A stretch of DNA of 64,000 nucleotides from Cyanobium gracile PCC 6307 (GTDB lineage: Bacteria; Cyanobacteriota; Cyanobacteriia; PCC-6307; Cyanobiaceae). The number at the start of each line of letters is the position of its first letter. Position 1 is the stretch's first letter. The notes below the pieces were generated by a model, which saw only the letters and a list, made by a program, of their open reading frames with translations, did no database searches and was not told the DNA's origin. The position numbers and the translations under genes were made by a program. The stretch covers positions 1,107,964-1,171,963 of the forward strand of contig NC_019675.1 of assembly GCF_000316515.1 (NCBI RefSeq). The letters are read 5' to 3'. Below are positions 23,783-32,490 of the stretch, piece by piece.

Positions 23783-25783
23783 TCAGCAACCCTCGACGGC
23801 AGGGATTTGCAACCACCCTGCCAGCGGAGTCGCCCCAGCCACCGCCAGCACCCCGAAGCGGCTGTGGATCGCCTGGGCCAGAGGCAGCCGGTAGGCGCCG
23901 CCATCGGCCAGCAGCACCGTGAACGGCCGGTCCCGATACAGCTGCTCCACCGCCGCCACCAGGGCCTCCAGGCTGTGCTCGAAGCCCGCGGCGGGCCGGT
24001 GGGGGTGGCGGCTCCGGGGCGCTTCCAGGCAGCGCAGGCCGAATGCCCCGCCCTTGAACAGGCGGCCGCTCCGATGGGCGGCCTGCAGCACCTCGATCCC
24101 TTCGCCCACCGCCACCACCTCTTCACCGCCGAGAAAGGCCAGCAACCCGGCGGCGGTGGGGGGCTCCCGCAGCGGGCGCGCGCCCTCCAGCCCCCATGGC
24201 AGCCACAGAGCCTGTGTCGCCGCATCGGCACTCCACACCTGCGCCTGCAGCAGGGCCTGCAGGGCCGGCCGGGCCCACTGGCGCAGGCTCTCCAGCGGCG
24301 CATGGGTCGTCGTGTAGAAACCGGCCTCCAGCTGGAACCGTCGCAACGCCTCCAGGGGCTGGGGCAGGGCCGGGAACGGATCGGCTGGTGCGGCGTCCCA
24401 GAAGTTACCGTCGTGGTGACGACGGCGCAGCTCGGCCAGCGCCTCCTCCAGGGTCTCGGCGGGCGCTCCGGCGTGGCGCAGCACCATCAGCTCCAGCGGA
24501 TCCAGCTCCACCACCAGGCCCCCGTCCCCCCAGGCCACCGCCGGCAGGGGTGCGATCTGGGCGCCCAGCCGCTCCTGCCAGAGCCGGGCCGCCCGGCGCA
24601 GCACCATCAGCGCCCCGTCGCCAAGCGGCACCCCCCGCGATTCCAGGCTGTCGAGCAAGGTCGCGATCGGTGGGCCGGCGGGCCTGTCGCCCCCCTCCCA
24701 GGGCTCCAGAAACCTCTCCAGGGCGGCCGCCGCCCCCTCCCCGTCGCCAGCGAGAAAGGGCTCCAGCGAAAACACCTCCGGGCCGTCCGCCTTATCTCCC
24801 CCCCAGGCCAGCAGCTGCAGCGGCGGCAGCGCCCCCCGCACCCCGGCGGCTTCCCCTTCATCCAGCCATTCCGCCTCCAGCACCTCCACCCCTTCCACCG
24901 CCGGCCGGCCACCCGTGCCTCGCCCTTGCCGCAGCAGTTCCAGGCTGAACCGGGCCCGCAGCAGGGCCGCAGCGAAGGCCGGTCGCCGTTCCGCCGCCAC
25001 CGGCAGGCGGCCCACCCGCTCGATCAGCAGGCCCAGGTCCGCCTCCGTCAGGGCCCCCGGAGCCGGCAGCTGCTCGGTCACCGCCGTCATGGCGCTGCGG
25101 CATGCCCGCTCCACCCACTCCGGCAGGGGATCCAGCAGCTGGGCCAGCCGCAGGAACAGATCAAGACAGGGCTCGGCGGCCGCCGGATCTGCCCCGATCC
25201 GGTGCTGCCAGGCCAGGGCTCCGTACTGCACCAGCTGCTGCTCCAGCACGGGCAGCCAGTCGGGCACGGGCCAGGGGTGGGGCGCCGCCCGCTCCAGAAC
25301 CTCCGCTATCCGCAGGCAGAGCGCCCCGTCGCCGGCCCGGTCGGCGGCCCCGAAGTCCGGCGTCTGCCCGTCACGGGGGATCACCTGCCCATGCACCTGC
25401 ACGGTCAGCTGCCCCAGCAGATCGCCGTAGCGCTGCCACAGCACACCCGCCACCTCCGGCCGCGCCGCCGCCAGTTCGATCACCTGGGCCAGCAGCTGAT
25501 CGTGCGCCACCAGGGCCTCGTCCAGGGCCCGCCCCTCGAGCGCCTCCCGCAGAGCCGCGGCACTCGATTCGGCCAGTTCCGCCAGCAGGGGATCGTCGCC
25601 GGGGGCCGCCCCCGCTGGCCCCCTGAGCGAACGGATCAGCCCTTGATAGGCCGGGTAGGGAAGTTCCAGCTGCCGCAGGATCCGCAGCGGCACCCAGACG
25701 CCTGGCTCGCCACCGGCCGTGTCCAAGCCTGAACGAGACAAAGCGGGACAGGGGCAATAAGGTTCCGCCAACGATTCCAGCAT
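23783..25783 (-). CDS. hypothetical protein, 666 aa, mostly helical
   Basis: Not recognised. The N-terminus MLESLAEPYCPCPALSRSGL is followed by about 250 residues of helices (LLAELAESSAAALREALEGR; AQVIELAAARPEVAGVLWQR), a middle acidic part, and a C-terminal alpha/beta segment (LYRDRPFTVLLADGGAYRLP; FGVLAVAGATPLAGWLQI). No signal peptide or membrane segment is present. The ATG at 25783 overlaps the divergent glycosyltransferase ATG by two bases; an alternative GTG about 30 codons in is possible. Coupled to the 108-residue gene downstream. Its place among glycosyltransferases suggests a glycan-related role, no more. Confidence 0.6.
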   Translation of the reverse strand: MLESLAEPYCPCPALSRSGLDTAGGEPGVWVPLRILRQLELPYPAYQGLIRSLRGPAGAAPGDDPLLAELAESSAAALREALEGRALDEALVAHDQLLAQVIELAAARPEVAGVLWQRYGDLLGQLTVQVHGQVIPRDGQTPDFGAADRAGDGALCLRIAEVLERAAPHPWPVPDWLPVLEQQLVQYGALAWQHRIGADPAAAEPCLDLFLRLAQLLDPLPEWVERACRSAMTAVTEQLPAPGALTEADLGLLIERVGRLPVAAERRPAFAAALLRARFSLELLRQGRGTGGRPAVEGVEVLEAEWLDEGEAAGVRGALPPLQLLAWGGDKADGPEVFSLEPFLAGDGEGAAAALERFLEPWEGGDRPAGPPIATLLDSLESRGVPLGDGALMVLRRAARLWQERLGAQIAPLPAVAWGDGGLVVELDPLELMVLRHAGAPAETLEEALAELRRRHHDGNFWDAAPADPFPALPQPLEALRRFQLEAGFYTTTHAPLESLRQWARPALQALLQAQVWSADAATQALWLPWGLEGARPLREPPTAAGLLAFLGGEEVVAVGEGIEVLQAAHRSGRLFKGGAFGLRCLEAPRSRHPHRPAAGFEHSLEALVAAVEQLYRDRPFTVLLADGGAYRLPLAQAIHSRFGVLAVAGATPLAGWLQIPAVEGC

Positions 25784-28712
25784 GGCTGCGATGCTCGCCG
25801 AGCCGCCCGGCACCCTGGACGAAGCCATCCCCTCCCTGGCCCCGCTGCGACGCCCCGGCCTGGTGGGCCGGCTGGAGGGCTGGAGCCCGGCCGGCGGCGT
25901 CAGCGGCTGGGCCTGCCCCTGGCCCCTGCAACCCCAGGCCCCTCCCCTGCGCCTCCATGTGGTGCTCGAGGATCTGCTCGATCCCAGCGGGCGGCTGGCC
26001 ATCGTCGAGCTCATGGCCGCCCAGCCCCGGCCCGATCTGCTCCCCCTGGGCATCGAGCAGGCCTGCGGCTTCCGCTTCTGGTGGTCCCCCACCCACCCCC
26101 TGCCGCCCTTCTCCCAGGGCCTGGTGCTGCGTGTGTTTGCCGCCGGCGAGGGCGGCCCCGAGCTGGCGGGCAGTCCCCTGCGGCTCGATGCCGATTCCTA
26201 CGCCCAGATTGCCCACCAGCGCCAGCACGGCCCCGCCCGCGAGGGCGCCCTCACCACGCTCCAGGCCCCCCAGCTCCAGGGCTGGGGCCGTGGTCCCGAG
26301 CCCCTGGTGGTGCGCCTCGATGGCACCACCACCCAGCCGATCGCGCCCCCCGTGGCCCTGCCCGAGGGGCCCTGGCCCTTCCAGCTGATCCTCCCGGCCA
26401 CCCTCGCGGACGGCCGCGTGCACCACCTGCAGCTGGAGACCACAGGCGGCCAGGTGCTGGATCAGCGCTTCGACCTGCTCCCCTTCCACCTCACCCCCTG
26501 GGCGGCCCTGCAGCAGCACGCCCGCCCCCCCTTCCCCGACGAGCTCTCCCCCCTCGCCCGCGAGCGCTACCGCAGTCTGCGCACCTGGCTGGCCTGGGCC
26601 GACGCCGATGGCACGCCCCTGCCCCCCGACCTGCCCCTGCTCCAGCGGCTGCTCGAACACCCCCTGGCACGCTCCGGGGAGACGCCCCCAGCCAGTGGCG
26701 GCACCGAACCGGGACCGGACGGCAGCGCCACGGCGCGCCAGCCTCTGCGGCTGCCGATTGCGGCCGATCCGCTCGTCTCGATCCTGATCCCGGTCCACAA
26801 CCAGTACGGCGTCACCCGCCGCTGTCTGGCAGCGATCGCTTACGCCCCCACCCGCATCCCCTTCGAGGTGCTCGTGGTCGACGACGGCTCGGTGGACGGC
26901 ACGGCCGAGGCCCTCGCCGCCGAGGCCCCCGGGGTGCGCCTGATCCGCCACGACTTCGCCCGCGGCTTCAACCAGGCCTGCTGCAGCGGCGCCGCCGCCG
27001 CCCGCGCCCCCGTCCTGGTGCTGCTCAACAACGACACCGAACCCTGCGCCGCCTGGCTGGAGGAGCTGCTCGATCCCTTCGAGCGCTGGACCGACACCGG
27101 GATGGTGGGGGCCCAGCTGATCTACCCCGACGGCCGCCTGCAGGAGGCCGGCGGCATCGTCTGGGGCAACGGCGAACCCTGGAATTACGGCCGTGGCGGC
27201 AACCCCCACGATCCCCGCGTCGCCTACGCCCGCCAGGTGGACTACGCCAGCGCCGCCGCCGTCGCCATCCGCCGCGACCTCTGGAACCGGCTCGGCGGTT
27301 TCAGCCCCGAGTTCTCTCCCGCCTACTACGAGGACACCGACCTGGCCTTCAAGGTGCGCCAGGCCGGCCACACCGTGCGCTACACCCCTCTGGCCCGGGT
27401 GATCCATCACGAAGGCATGAGCTGCGGCACCGACACGACGGCCAGCTCAGGCCTGAAGCGGTTTCAGGAGACCCACAGGCCCCTCTTTCAGCAGAAATGG
27501 GCCGCCGCCTTCCAGGGCCCCACCGAACCGAACCCGGCGGCGGCGGAGCTGATCAAGGACCGCGGCATCCTCGGCCGCGCCCTCTGTCTCGACCAGGAAA
27601 CGCCCCGGCCCGACCGCGATGCCGGCAGCCATGCCGCCCTGGTCGAGATGGGCCTGCTCCAGGACCTGGGCTGGAAGGTCACCCTCCTGCCCCTCAACCT
27701 GGCCTGGCTGGCCAGCTACAGCGAGGAGCTCCAGCGCCGCGGCATCGAGCTGATCCATGCCCCGTTCGTGCTCTCCCTGGAGGCATTCCTGCGCGAGCGG
27801 GGCCGGGAGTTCGAGCTCATCTATCTCACCCGCTACACCGTGGCGGCCCAGGCCCTGCCGCTGATCCAGCGCTTCGCCCCCCAGGCCCGGCTGATCTTCT
27901 GCAACGCCGACCTGCACCACCTGCGCCAGCTGCGGGCCGCCCGGGCCGAGAGCCTGGGCGGCGACGCCGCCCGCCGCGCCCTCGAAGCGGTGGAGGAGGT
28001 CAAGCGGCAGGAGCTGGCGGTGATGCGCGAGGTCCATCTCACCTTCAGCTATTCGGAGGTCGAGCGGGCGGTGATCGAGGCCGAAACCCTCGGCGAGGCC
28101 GCCACCGCCCCCTGCCCCTGGGTGGTGCAGGGCCCGGAGGCTCCCGCCCCCCTCGAGGGCCGCAGCGGCCTCGCCTTCCTCGGCAGCTATGGCCACCCCC
28201 CCAACCGGGACGCCGTCGAGGCCTTCCTGGTGCAGGTGTGGCCCCTGCTGCTCCAGCAGCGGCCCGAGCTGCGCCTGCATCTCTACGGCAGCGGCCTGGA
28301 CGCCACCACCGCCGCCCGCTGGGGCGCCGAACCCGGGGTGATCGTCGAGGGCTGGATCGCCGATCCCGCCACCGTGTACGCCCGCCATCGCCTGTTCGTG
28401 GCCCCGCTGCGCTCCGGCGCCGGCCTCAAGGGCAAGGTGGTGGCCGCCGCCGCGCACGGCATCCCCCAAGTGCTCAGCCCCCTGGCCGCGGAAGCCACCG
28501 GCCTGCGCCACGGCCAGGAGGTGCTGATCGCCCGGACCCCCGACGACTGGTGCCAGGCCGTGCTCCGGCTCGACGGGGACGACGACGCCTGGCGCGCCAT
28601 GGGCGCCGCCGCCTTCGCCTATGCCCGGGACACCTGGAGCCGGGAGCGCGGCCTGGCCCTGATGGCCGATGCCCTGGCCCGCCTCGATCTGCCCCACCGG
28701 AGCCCCGCGTGA
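25782..28712 (+). CDS. bifunctional glycosyltransferase, GT2 plus GT4-like domains
   Basis: 976 residues. An N-terminal beta-rich region (1-320) precedes a family 2 domain at about 328-560: VSILIPVHNQYGVTRRCLAA, VVDDGSVDG, LLNNDTEP (DxD-type) and YYEDTDLAFKVRQ. A GT-B part follows at about 590-970, with GLAFLGSYGHPPNRDAVEAF, FVAPLRSGAGLKGKVVAAAA and GIPQVLSPLAAEATGL typical of family 4-like enzymes. Such fused enzymes can add two sugars in turn. The stop overlaps the next ATG (ATGA), linking it to the secretion operon. Confidence 0.88.
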   Translation: MAAMLAEPPGTLDEAIPSLAPLRRPGLVGRLEGWSPAGGVSGWACPWPLQPQAPPLRLHVVLEDLLDPSGRLAIVELMAAQPRPDLLPLGIEQACGFRFWWSPTHPLPPFSQGLVLRVFAAGEGGPELAGSPLRLDADSYAQIAHQRQHGPAREGALTTLQAPQLQGWGRGPEPLVVRLDGTTTQPIAPPVALPEGPWPFQLILPATLADGRVHHLQLETTGGQVLDQRFDLLPFHLTPWAALQQHARPPFPDELSPLARERYRSLRTWLAWADADGTPLPPDLPLLQRLLEHPLARSGETPPASGGTEPGPDGSATARQPLRLPIAADPLVSILIPVHNQYGVTRRCLAAIAYAPTRIPFEVLVVDDGSVDGTAEALAAEAPGVRLIRHDFARGFNQACCSGAAAARAPVLVLLNNDTEPCAAWLEELLDPFERWTDTGMVGAQLIYPDGRLQEAGGIVWGNGEPWNYGRGGNPHDPRVAYARQVDYASAAAVAIRRDLWNRLGGFSPEFSPAYYEDTDLAFKVRQAGHTVRYTPLARVIHHEGMSCGTDTTASSGLKRFQETHRPLFQQKWAAAFQGPTEPNPAAAELIKDRGILGRALCLDQETPRPDRDAGSHAALVEMGLLQDLGWKVTLLPLNLAWLASYSEELQRRGIELIHAPFVLSLEAFLRERGREFELIYLTRYTVAAQALPLIQRFAPQARLIFCNADLHHLRQLRAARAESLGGDAARRALEAVEEVKRQELAVMREVHLTFSYSEVERAVIEAETLGEAATAPCPWVVQGPEAPAPLEGRSGLAFLGSYGHPPNRDAVEAFLVQVWPLLLQQRPELRLHLYGSGLDATTAARWGAEPGVIVEGWIADPATVYARHRLFVAPLRSGAGLKGKVVAAAAHGIPQVLSPLAAEATGLRHGQEVLIARTPDDWCQAVLRLDGDDDAWRAMGAAAFAYARDTWSRERGLALMADALARLDLPHRSPA

Positions 28713-29542
28713 TGAGCACCGCCCGCGACACCCTGCCCGAACCCCTCTCCGGCCTGCGGGAGCCGGCCGTGGTGGAGCTGCCACCCGGCCGCCCCTGGCT
28801 GGCCCTCTCCGAACTCAACCGCCTGATCCGCCAGCAGGGCCAGGCCCGGCCCCTGGCCCGCGCCTGGCTGCTCGACCAGCTCGTGCATGCCATCCCCCTG
28901 CCCATCGAGGAGGAGAAGGCCCTGATGGCGGCCTTCCTGGAGCGCCGTGGCATCACCGACGACGACCAGGTGCCCGGCTGGCTCCAGGAGCGCGGCCTGG
29001 TCTTCGATGACCTGCGCATGCTCGCCACCCAGAAGCAGCGCCTGCAGCGCCTGGTGCGCAGCCGATGGAGCGGTGAGGTGGAGGTGCGCTTCCTGCAGCG
29101 CAAGCCCGAGCTCGACCAGGTGGTCTATTCGCTGCTGCGGGTCGAGAGCGAGGACCTCGCCGCCGAGCTCCATCACCAGATCGCCGAAGGGGAAGCCGAC
29201 TTCGCCGATCTCGCCCCGCTCCACTCCAGCGGCCCCGAGCGCCACTGCCGCGGCCAGATCGGCCCCCTGCCCCTGGCCACCGGCCACCCGAGCCTGGTGA
29301 GCCGGCTGCGCCGCGGCCGCCCCGGCCAGCTGTTCGACCCCTTCGAGGCCGGCGACAGCTGGGTGGTGCTGAGGCTGGAACAGTTCCTGCCGGCGGAGTT
29401 GAACGCCCCCACCAGGGAGCGCATGATGAGCGAACTCTTCGAAGAATGGCTCGAGCAGCGGGTGCGGCTCCTCCTCGAAGGCCAGCCGCTGCCGCCCCTC
29501 GACGCGATGCTCGCCCTGCTGCAGGAGGACGCCACCCCATGA
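28712..29542 (+). CDS. PpiC-type peptidyl-prolyl isomerase-like protein
   Basis: 276 residues. The N-terminal helical half (SELNRLIRQQGQARPLARAW; DLRMLATQKQRLQRLV) resembles a SurA-type chaperone helix bundle. The C-terminal half is parvulin-like: EVEVRFLQRKPELDQVVYSL, ADFADLAPLHSSGPERHCRG, IGPLPL and LFDPFEAGDSWVVLRLE. There is no signal peptide. In cyanobacteria such proteins are encoded beside type I exporters, as here; it overlaps both neighbours by 4-base ATGA-type junctions or less. Likely holds or folds the cargo before export (inference). Confidence 0.8.
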   Translation: MSTARDTLPEPLSGLREPAVVELPPGRPWLALSELNRLIRQQGQARPLARAWLLDQLVHAIPLPIEEEKALMAAFLERRGITDDDQVPGWLQERGLVFDDLRMLATQKQRLQRLVRSRWSGEVEVRFLQRKPELDQVVYSLLRVESEDLAAELHHQIAEGEADFADLAPLHSSGPERHCRGQIGPLPLATGHPSLVSRLRRGRPGQLFDPFEAGDSWVVLRLEQFLPAELNAPTRERMMSELFEEWLEQRVRLLLEGQPLPPLDAMLALLQEDATP

Positions 29543-32490
29543 CCTCCTCTCCCGGGGCCATCAGCGGGCTGCTGAACGACTTCACCCCCTTCGACCGCCT
29601 GCCGCCCGCCCGCCGCGATGCGATCGACCCGCTGCTGGAACCCCTGCGTTTCCGCATCGGCCAGACCGTCCTGCGCCCAGACGTGCTGCCCGAGGGCGTG
29701 CTGCTGCTCTGCAGCGGCCAGCTGCGCAGCCTCGGCCCCGGCCCCAACGGCCGGGGGCTGCGCACGATCGAACGCCTCGGCCCCGGCTCCCTGGTGGGCT
29801 GGGCCGGCCTGCTGCGCCGCGATCCCTGCGAACACCTGCGCGCCACCACCGACGTGGAGGCCCTGCTGCTTCCCACCGCCGCCTTCCGCGACCTCCTGGC
29901 GGGCCATCCCGACTTCGCGGACTGGTTCGCCAACCAGCCCAGCGCCGCCGAGCTCCACACCCTGCTGCTGGCCCTGGCGAAACGGGAACCCCTCGGCGAA
30001 GCCCTCCTCGACGACTGGCCCCTCCCCGCCGACCAGGTGCGCCTGCGCAGCCTGCGGCCCGGCGCCCCCACCGAGCTGGGCCTGCCCCCCGGCTTCCGCT
30101 GGTACGCCAGCAGCGGCCTGCCCCTGGCCGAGCCCTGGTCGGACCGTCCCCTGGCGGCCCCCGGCCCCGAGGCCCCCTGGCTGCGGCTGGTGGGCCTGGC
30201 GATCCCCCGGGAGGCGCAAGCCCCGATCACCCTCGGCGCCGACCCCCTCGCCCCCACCGTGCTGGCCGATGAGGCCGGCGGCACCTACGCCCCCGCCCTC
30301 GAGCCCCCACCGCGCCGCGCCGGCGACCGCAGCGGCCAGTTGGCCCTGGCCCGCGCCAGCGGCCCCCGGGCCGTGCCCATCGCGCTCTGCCAGGCTCTGG
30401 CTGATTACTTCGGCCTGCCGCTGAACCGGGATGCCCTGGCCGATCAGGTGGACGCCATCCTGCAGCGCCAGGACCAGCTCAACCTGGTCAACATCGGCCA
30501 GATCATGGACACCCTCGGCCTGCGGGTGGTGCTCTCCCGCGTGCCCGCCAGCCGCCTGGGGCGGGTGCCCGCCCCGGCCCTGCTGTTCCAGAACGGCCAT
30601 TTCGGCCTGCTCGACGGCGTCGAACCCGATGGCCGCGCCCGCCTGCTCGAGGCCGAACTCGGCGCCCTGCTGGTACCGGCCGAGGAGCTGGTCACCCACG
30701 ACGGGGGCCTGGTGGAGCTGCTGCTGTTCGACCGCAAGCCCGATGCCAAGCAGGCGCGGTTCGACTGGAGCTGGTACTTCCCCTTCCTGCGCCAGCACCG
30801 CCGCGAGCTGATCGAGGTGTTGGTGGCCTCGGTGGTGATCAACGCCCTGCGTGTCGTCTTCCCGCTCGGCCTGATGGTGCTGATCCAGAGCGTGGTGGCC
30901 AGCCGCAACATCGGCGCCCTGGTGAGCATCGCCAGCGTGATGCTGCTCGCCGCCCTGGTGGAGAGCATCTTCAAGACGCTGCGCAGCTTCCTGTTCACCG
31001 ACCTGGCCAACCGGATCGACCTGGACGCCAAGGCAACGATCCTCGACCACCTGGTGCGCCTGCCCCAGGGCTTCTTCGATGCCCGCCCCGTGGGCCGGAT
31101 CACCTTCTACTTCTCCCAGCTCGACCGCCTGCGCGATTTCCTGCTCGGCCAGACCCTGCCCACCCTCGTCGACTTCGCCTTCAGCCTCATCTACATCGCG
31201 ATCCTGTTCGCCATCAGCCCCCTGCTCACCCTGGTGACCCTGGCCACCCTGCCCCTGATCGCCGCCGTGGGCCTGGTCAGCAATCCCCTGGTGCGCAGCC
31301 AGATCAACCGCACCATGGCCCAGGCCGTGCGCGCCTCCAGCTTCCTCACCGAAGCGATCACCGGCATCCAGACGATCAAATCCCAGAACGCCGAACTCAA
31401 GACACGCTGGGAATTCCAGAACCGCTACGCCGCCTACATCGGTGAGGATTTCAAGCTCAAGGTCACCCGCGAATCGATCGCCAACCTCTCCAACTTCCTC
31501 AGCAACATGGGGCAGCTGGTGGTGATCACCGTGGCGATCTGGCTGATCATCAAGGGAGAACTCAACCTCGCCGCCCTGTTCGGCTTCAACATCCTCTCCG
31601 GCTACATCCGCCAGCCCCTGGTGCAGCTGGTGGGCACCTGGCAGGACTTCCAGTTCAACACCCAGGCCCTGCGGATGGTGGCCGACGTGGTCGACCGCGA
31701 CACCGAGCAGACCCGCGAGCAGGCCAGCAACATCCCCCTGCCCCCCCTGCAGGGCCGGGTGCAGTTCGTGGATGTGGGCTTCCGCTTCAGCGACCAGGGC
31801 CCCATGGTGCTCGACGGGGTTGATCTGGAGATCCCCTCCGGCTCGTTCGTGGGGCTGGTGGGCATCTCCGGCAGCGGCAAGTCCACCCTGCTGAAGCTGC
31901 TCTCCCGCTTCTACCCGCCGGAGCGGGGCAGTGTCCTGATCGATGGTCTCGACATCGGCAAGGTGGAGCTCTATTCCCTGCGCCGGCAGATCGGCGTGGT
32001 GCCCCAGGATTCGCTCCTCTTCGACGGCACCATCCGCGAGAACCTGCTGATGGTGAAGCCCGATGCCACCGCCGCCGAAATGATCCGCGCCGCCCGCATC
32101 GCCTGCGCCCACGACTTCATCATGCAGATGCCCCAGGGCTACAACTCCAGCGTCGGCGAGCGGGGCGCCGGCCTCTCCGGCGGCCAGCGCCAGCGCCTCG
32201 CCCTGGCCCGGGCCGTGCTCCAGAACCCCCGGATGCTGATCCTCGACGAGGCCACCAGCGCCCTCGATGCCACCACCGAGCGCCAGGTGTGCATCAACCT
32301 GTTTGAGGCCTTCCGGGGCCGCACCGTCTTCTTCATCACCCATCGCCTCTCCACCGTCCAGCCCGCCGACCTGATCGTGCTGATGGACCGGGGCGCCGTG
32401 ATGGAGAAGGGCAGCCACCGCCAGCTGATGCAGCTGCGCGGCTGGTACTACGCCCTCTACCGCAGCCAGAACCAGGAGGGACTCAGCTGA
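29539..32490 (+). CDS. type I secretion ABC exporter with cyclic-nucleotide-like and C39-like domains
   Basis: 983 residues. Residues about 15-130 resemble a cNMP-binding domain (VLPEGVLLLCSGQLRSLGPG; LGPGSLVGWAGLL). About 280-400 is a C39 peptidase-like domain (ALCQALADYFGLPLNRDALA; FQNGHFGLLDGVE); by hand alignment the catalytic Cys position is Val, though the His remains, so it probably docks rather than cleaves substrate, as in HlyB. The membrane domain spans about 425-700. The ATPase has Walker A GISGSGKST (775-783), LSGGQ (from 879) and Walker B MLILDE (899-904). It exports an unidentified protein with the HlyD partner encoded next. Confidence 0.92.
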   Translation: MTSSPGAISGLLNDFTPFDRLPPARRDAIDPLLEPLRFRIGQTVLRPDVLPEGVLLLCSGQLRSLGPGPNGRGLRTIERLGPGSLVGWAGLLRRDPCEHLRATTDVEALLLPTAAFRDLLAGHPDFADWFANQPSAAELHTLLLALAKREPLGEALLDDWPLPADQVRLRSLRPGAPTELGLPPGFRWYASSGLPLAEPWSDRPLAAPGPEAPWLRLVGLAIPREAQAPITLGADPLAPTVLADEAGGTYAPALEPPPRRAGDRSGQLALARASGPRAVPIALCQALADYFGLPLNRDALADQVDAILQRQDQLNLVNIGQIMDTLGLRVVLSRVPASRLGRVPAPALLFQNGHFGLLDGVEPDGRARLLEAELGALLVPAEELVTHDGGLVELLLFDRKPDAKQARFDWSWYFPFLRQHRRELIEVLVASVVINALRVVFPLGLMVLIQSVVASRNIGALVSIASVMLLAALVESIFKTLRSFLFTDLANRIDLDAKATILDHLVRLPQGFFDARPVGRITFYFSQLDRLRDFLLGQTLPTLVDFAFSLIYIAILFAISPLLTLVTLATLPLIAAVGLVSNPLVRSQINRTMAQAVRASSFLTEAITGIQTIKSQNAELKTRWEFQNRYAAYIGEDFKLKVTRESIANLSNFLSNMGQLVVITVAIWLIIKGELNLAALFGFNILSGYIRQPLVQLVGTWQDFQFNTQALRMVADVVDRDTEQTREQASNIPLPPLQGRVQFVDVGFRFSDQGPMVLDGVDLEIPSGSFVGLVGISGSGKSTLLKLLSRFYPPERGSVLIDGLDIGKVELYSLRRQIGVVPQDSLLFDGTIRENLLMVKPDATAAEMIRAARIACAHDFIMQMPQGYNSSVGERGAGLSGGQRQRLALARAVLQNPRMLILDEATSALDATTERQVCINLFEAFRGRTVFFITHRLSTVQPADLIVLMDRGAVMEKGSHRQLMQLRGWYYALYRSQNQEGLS

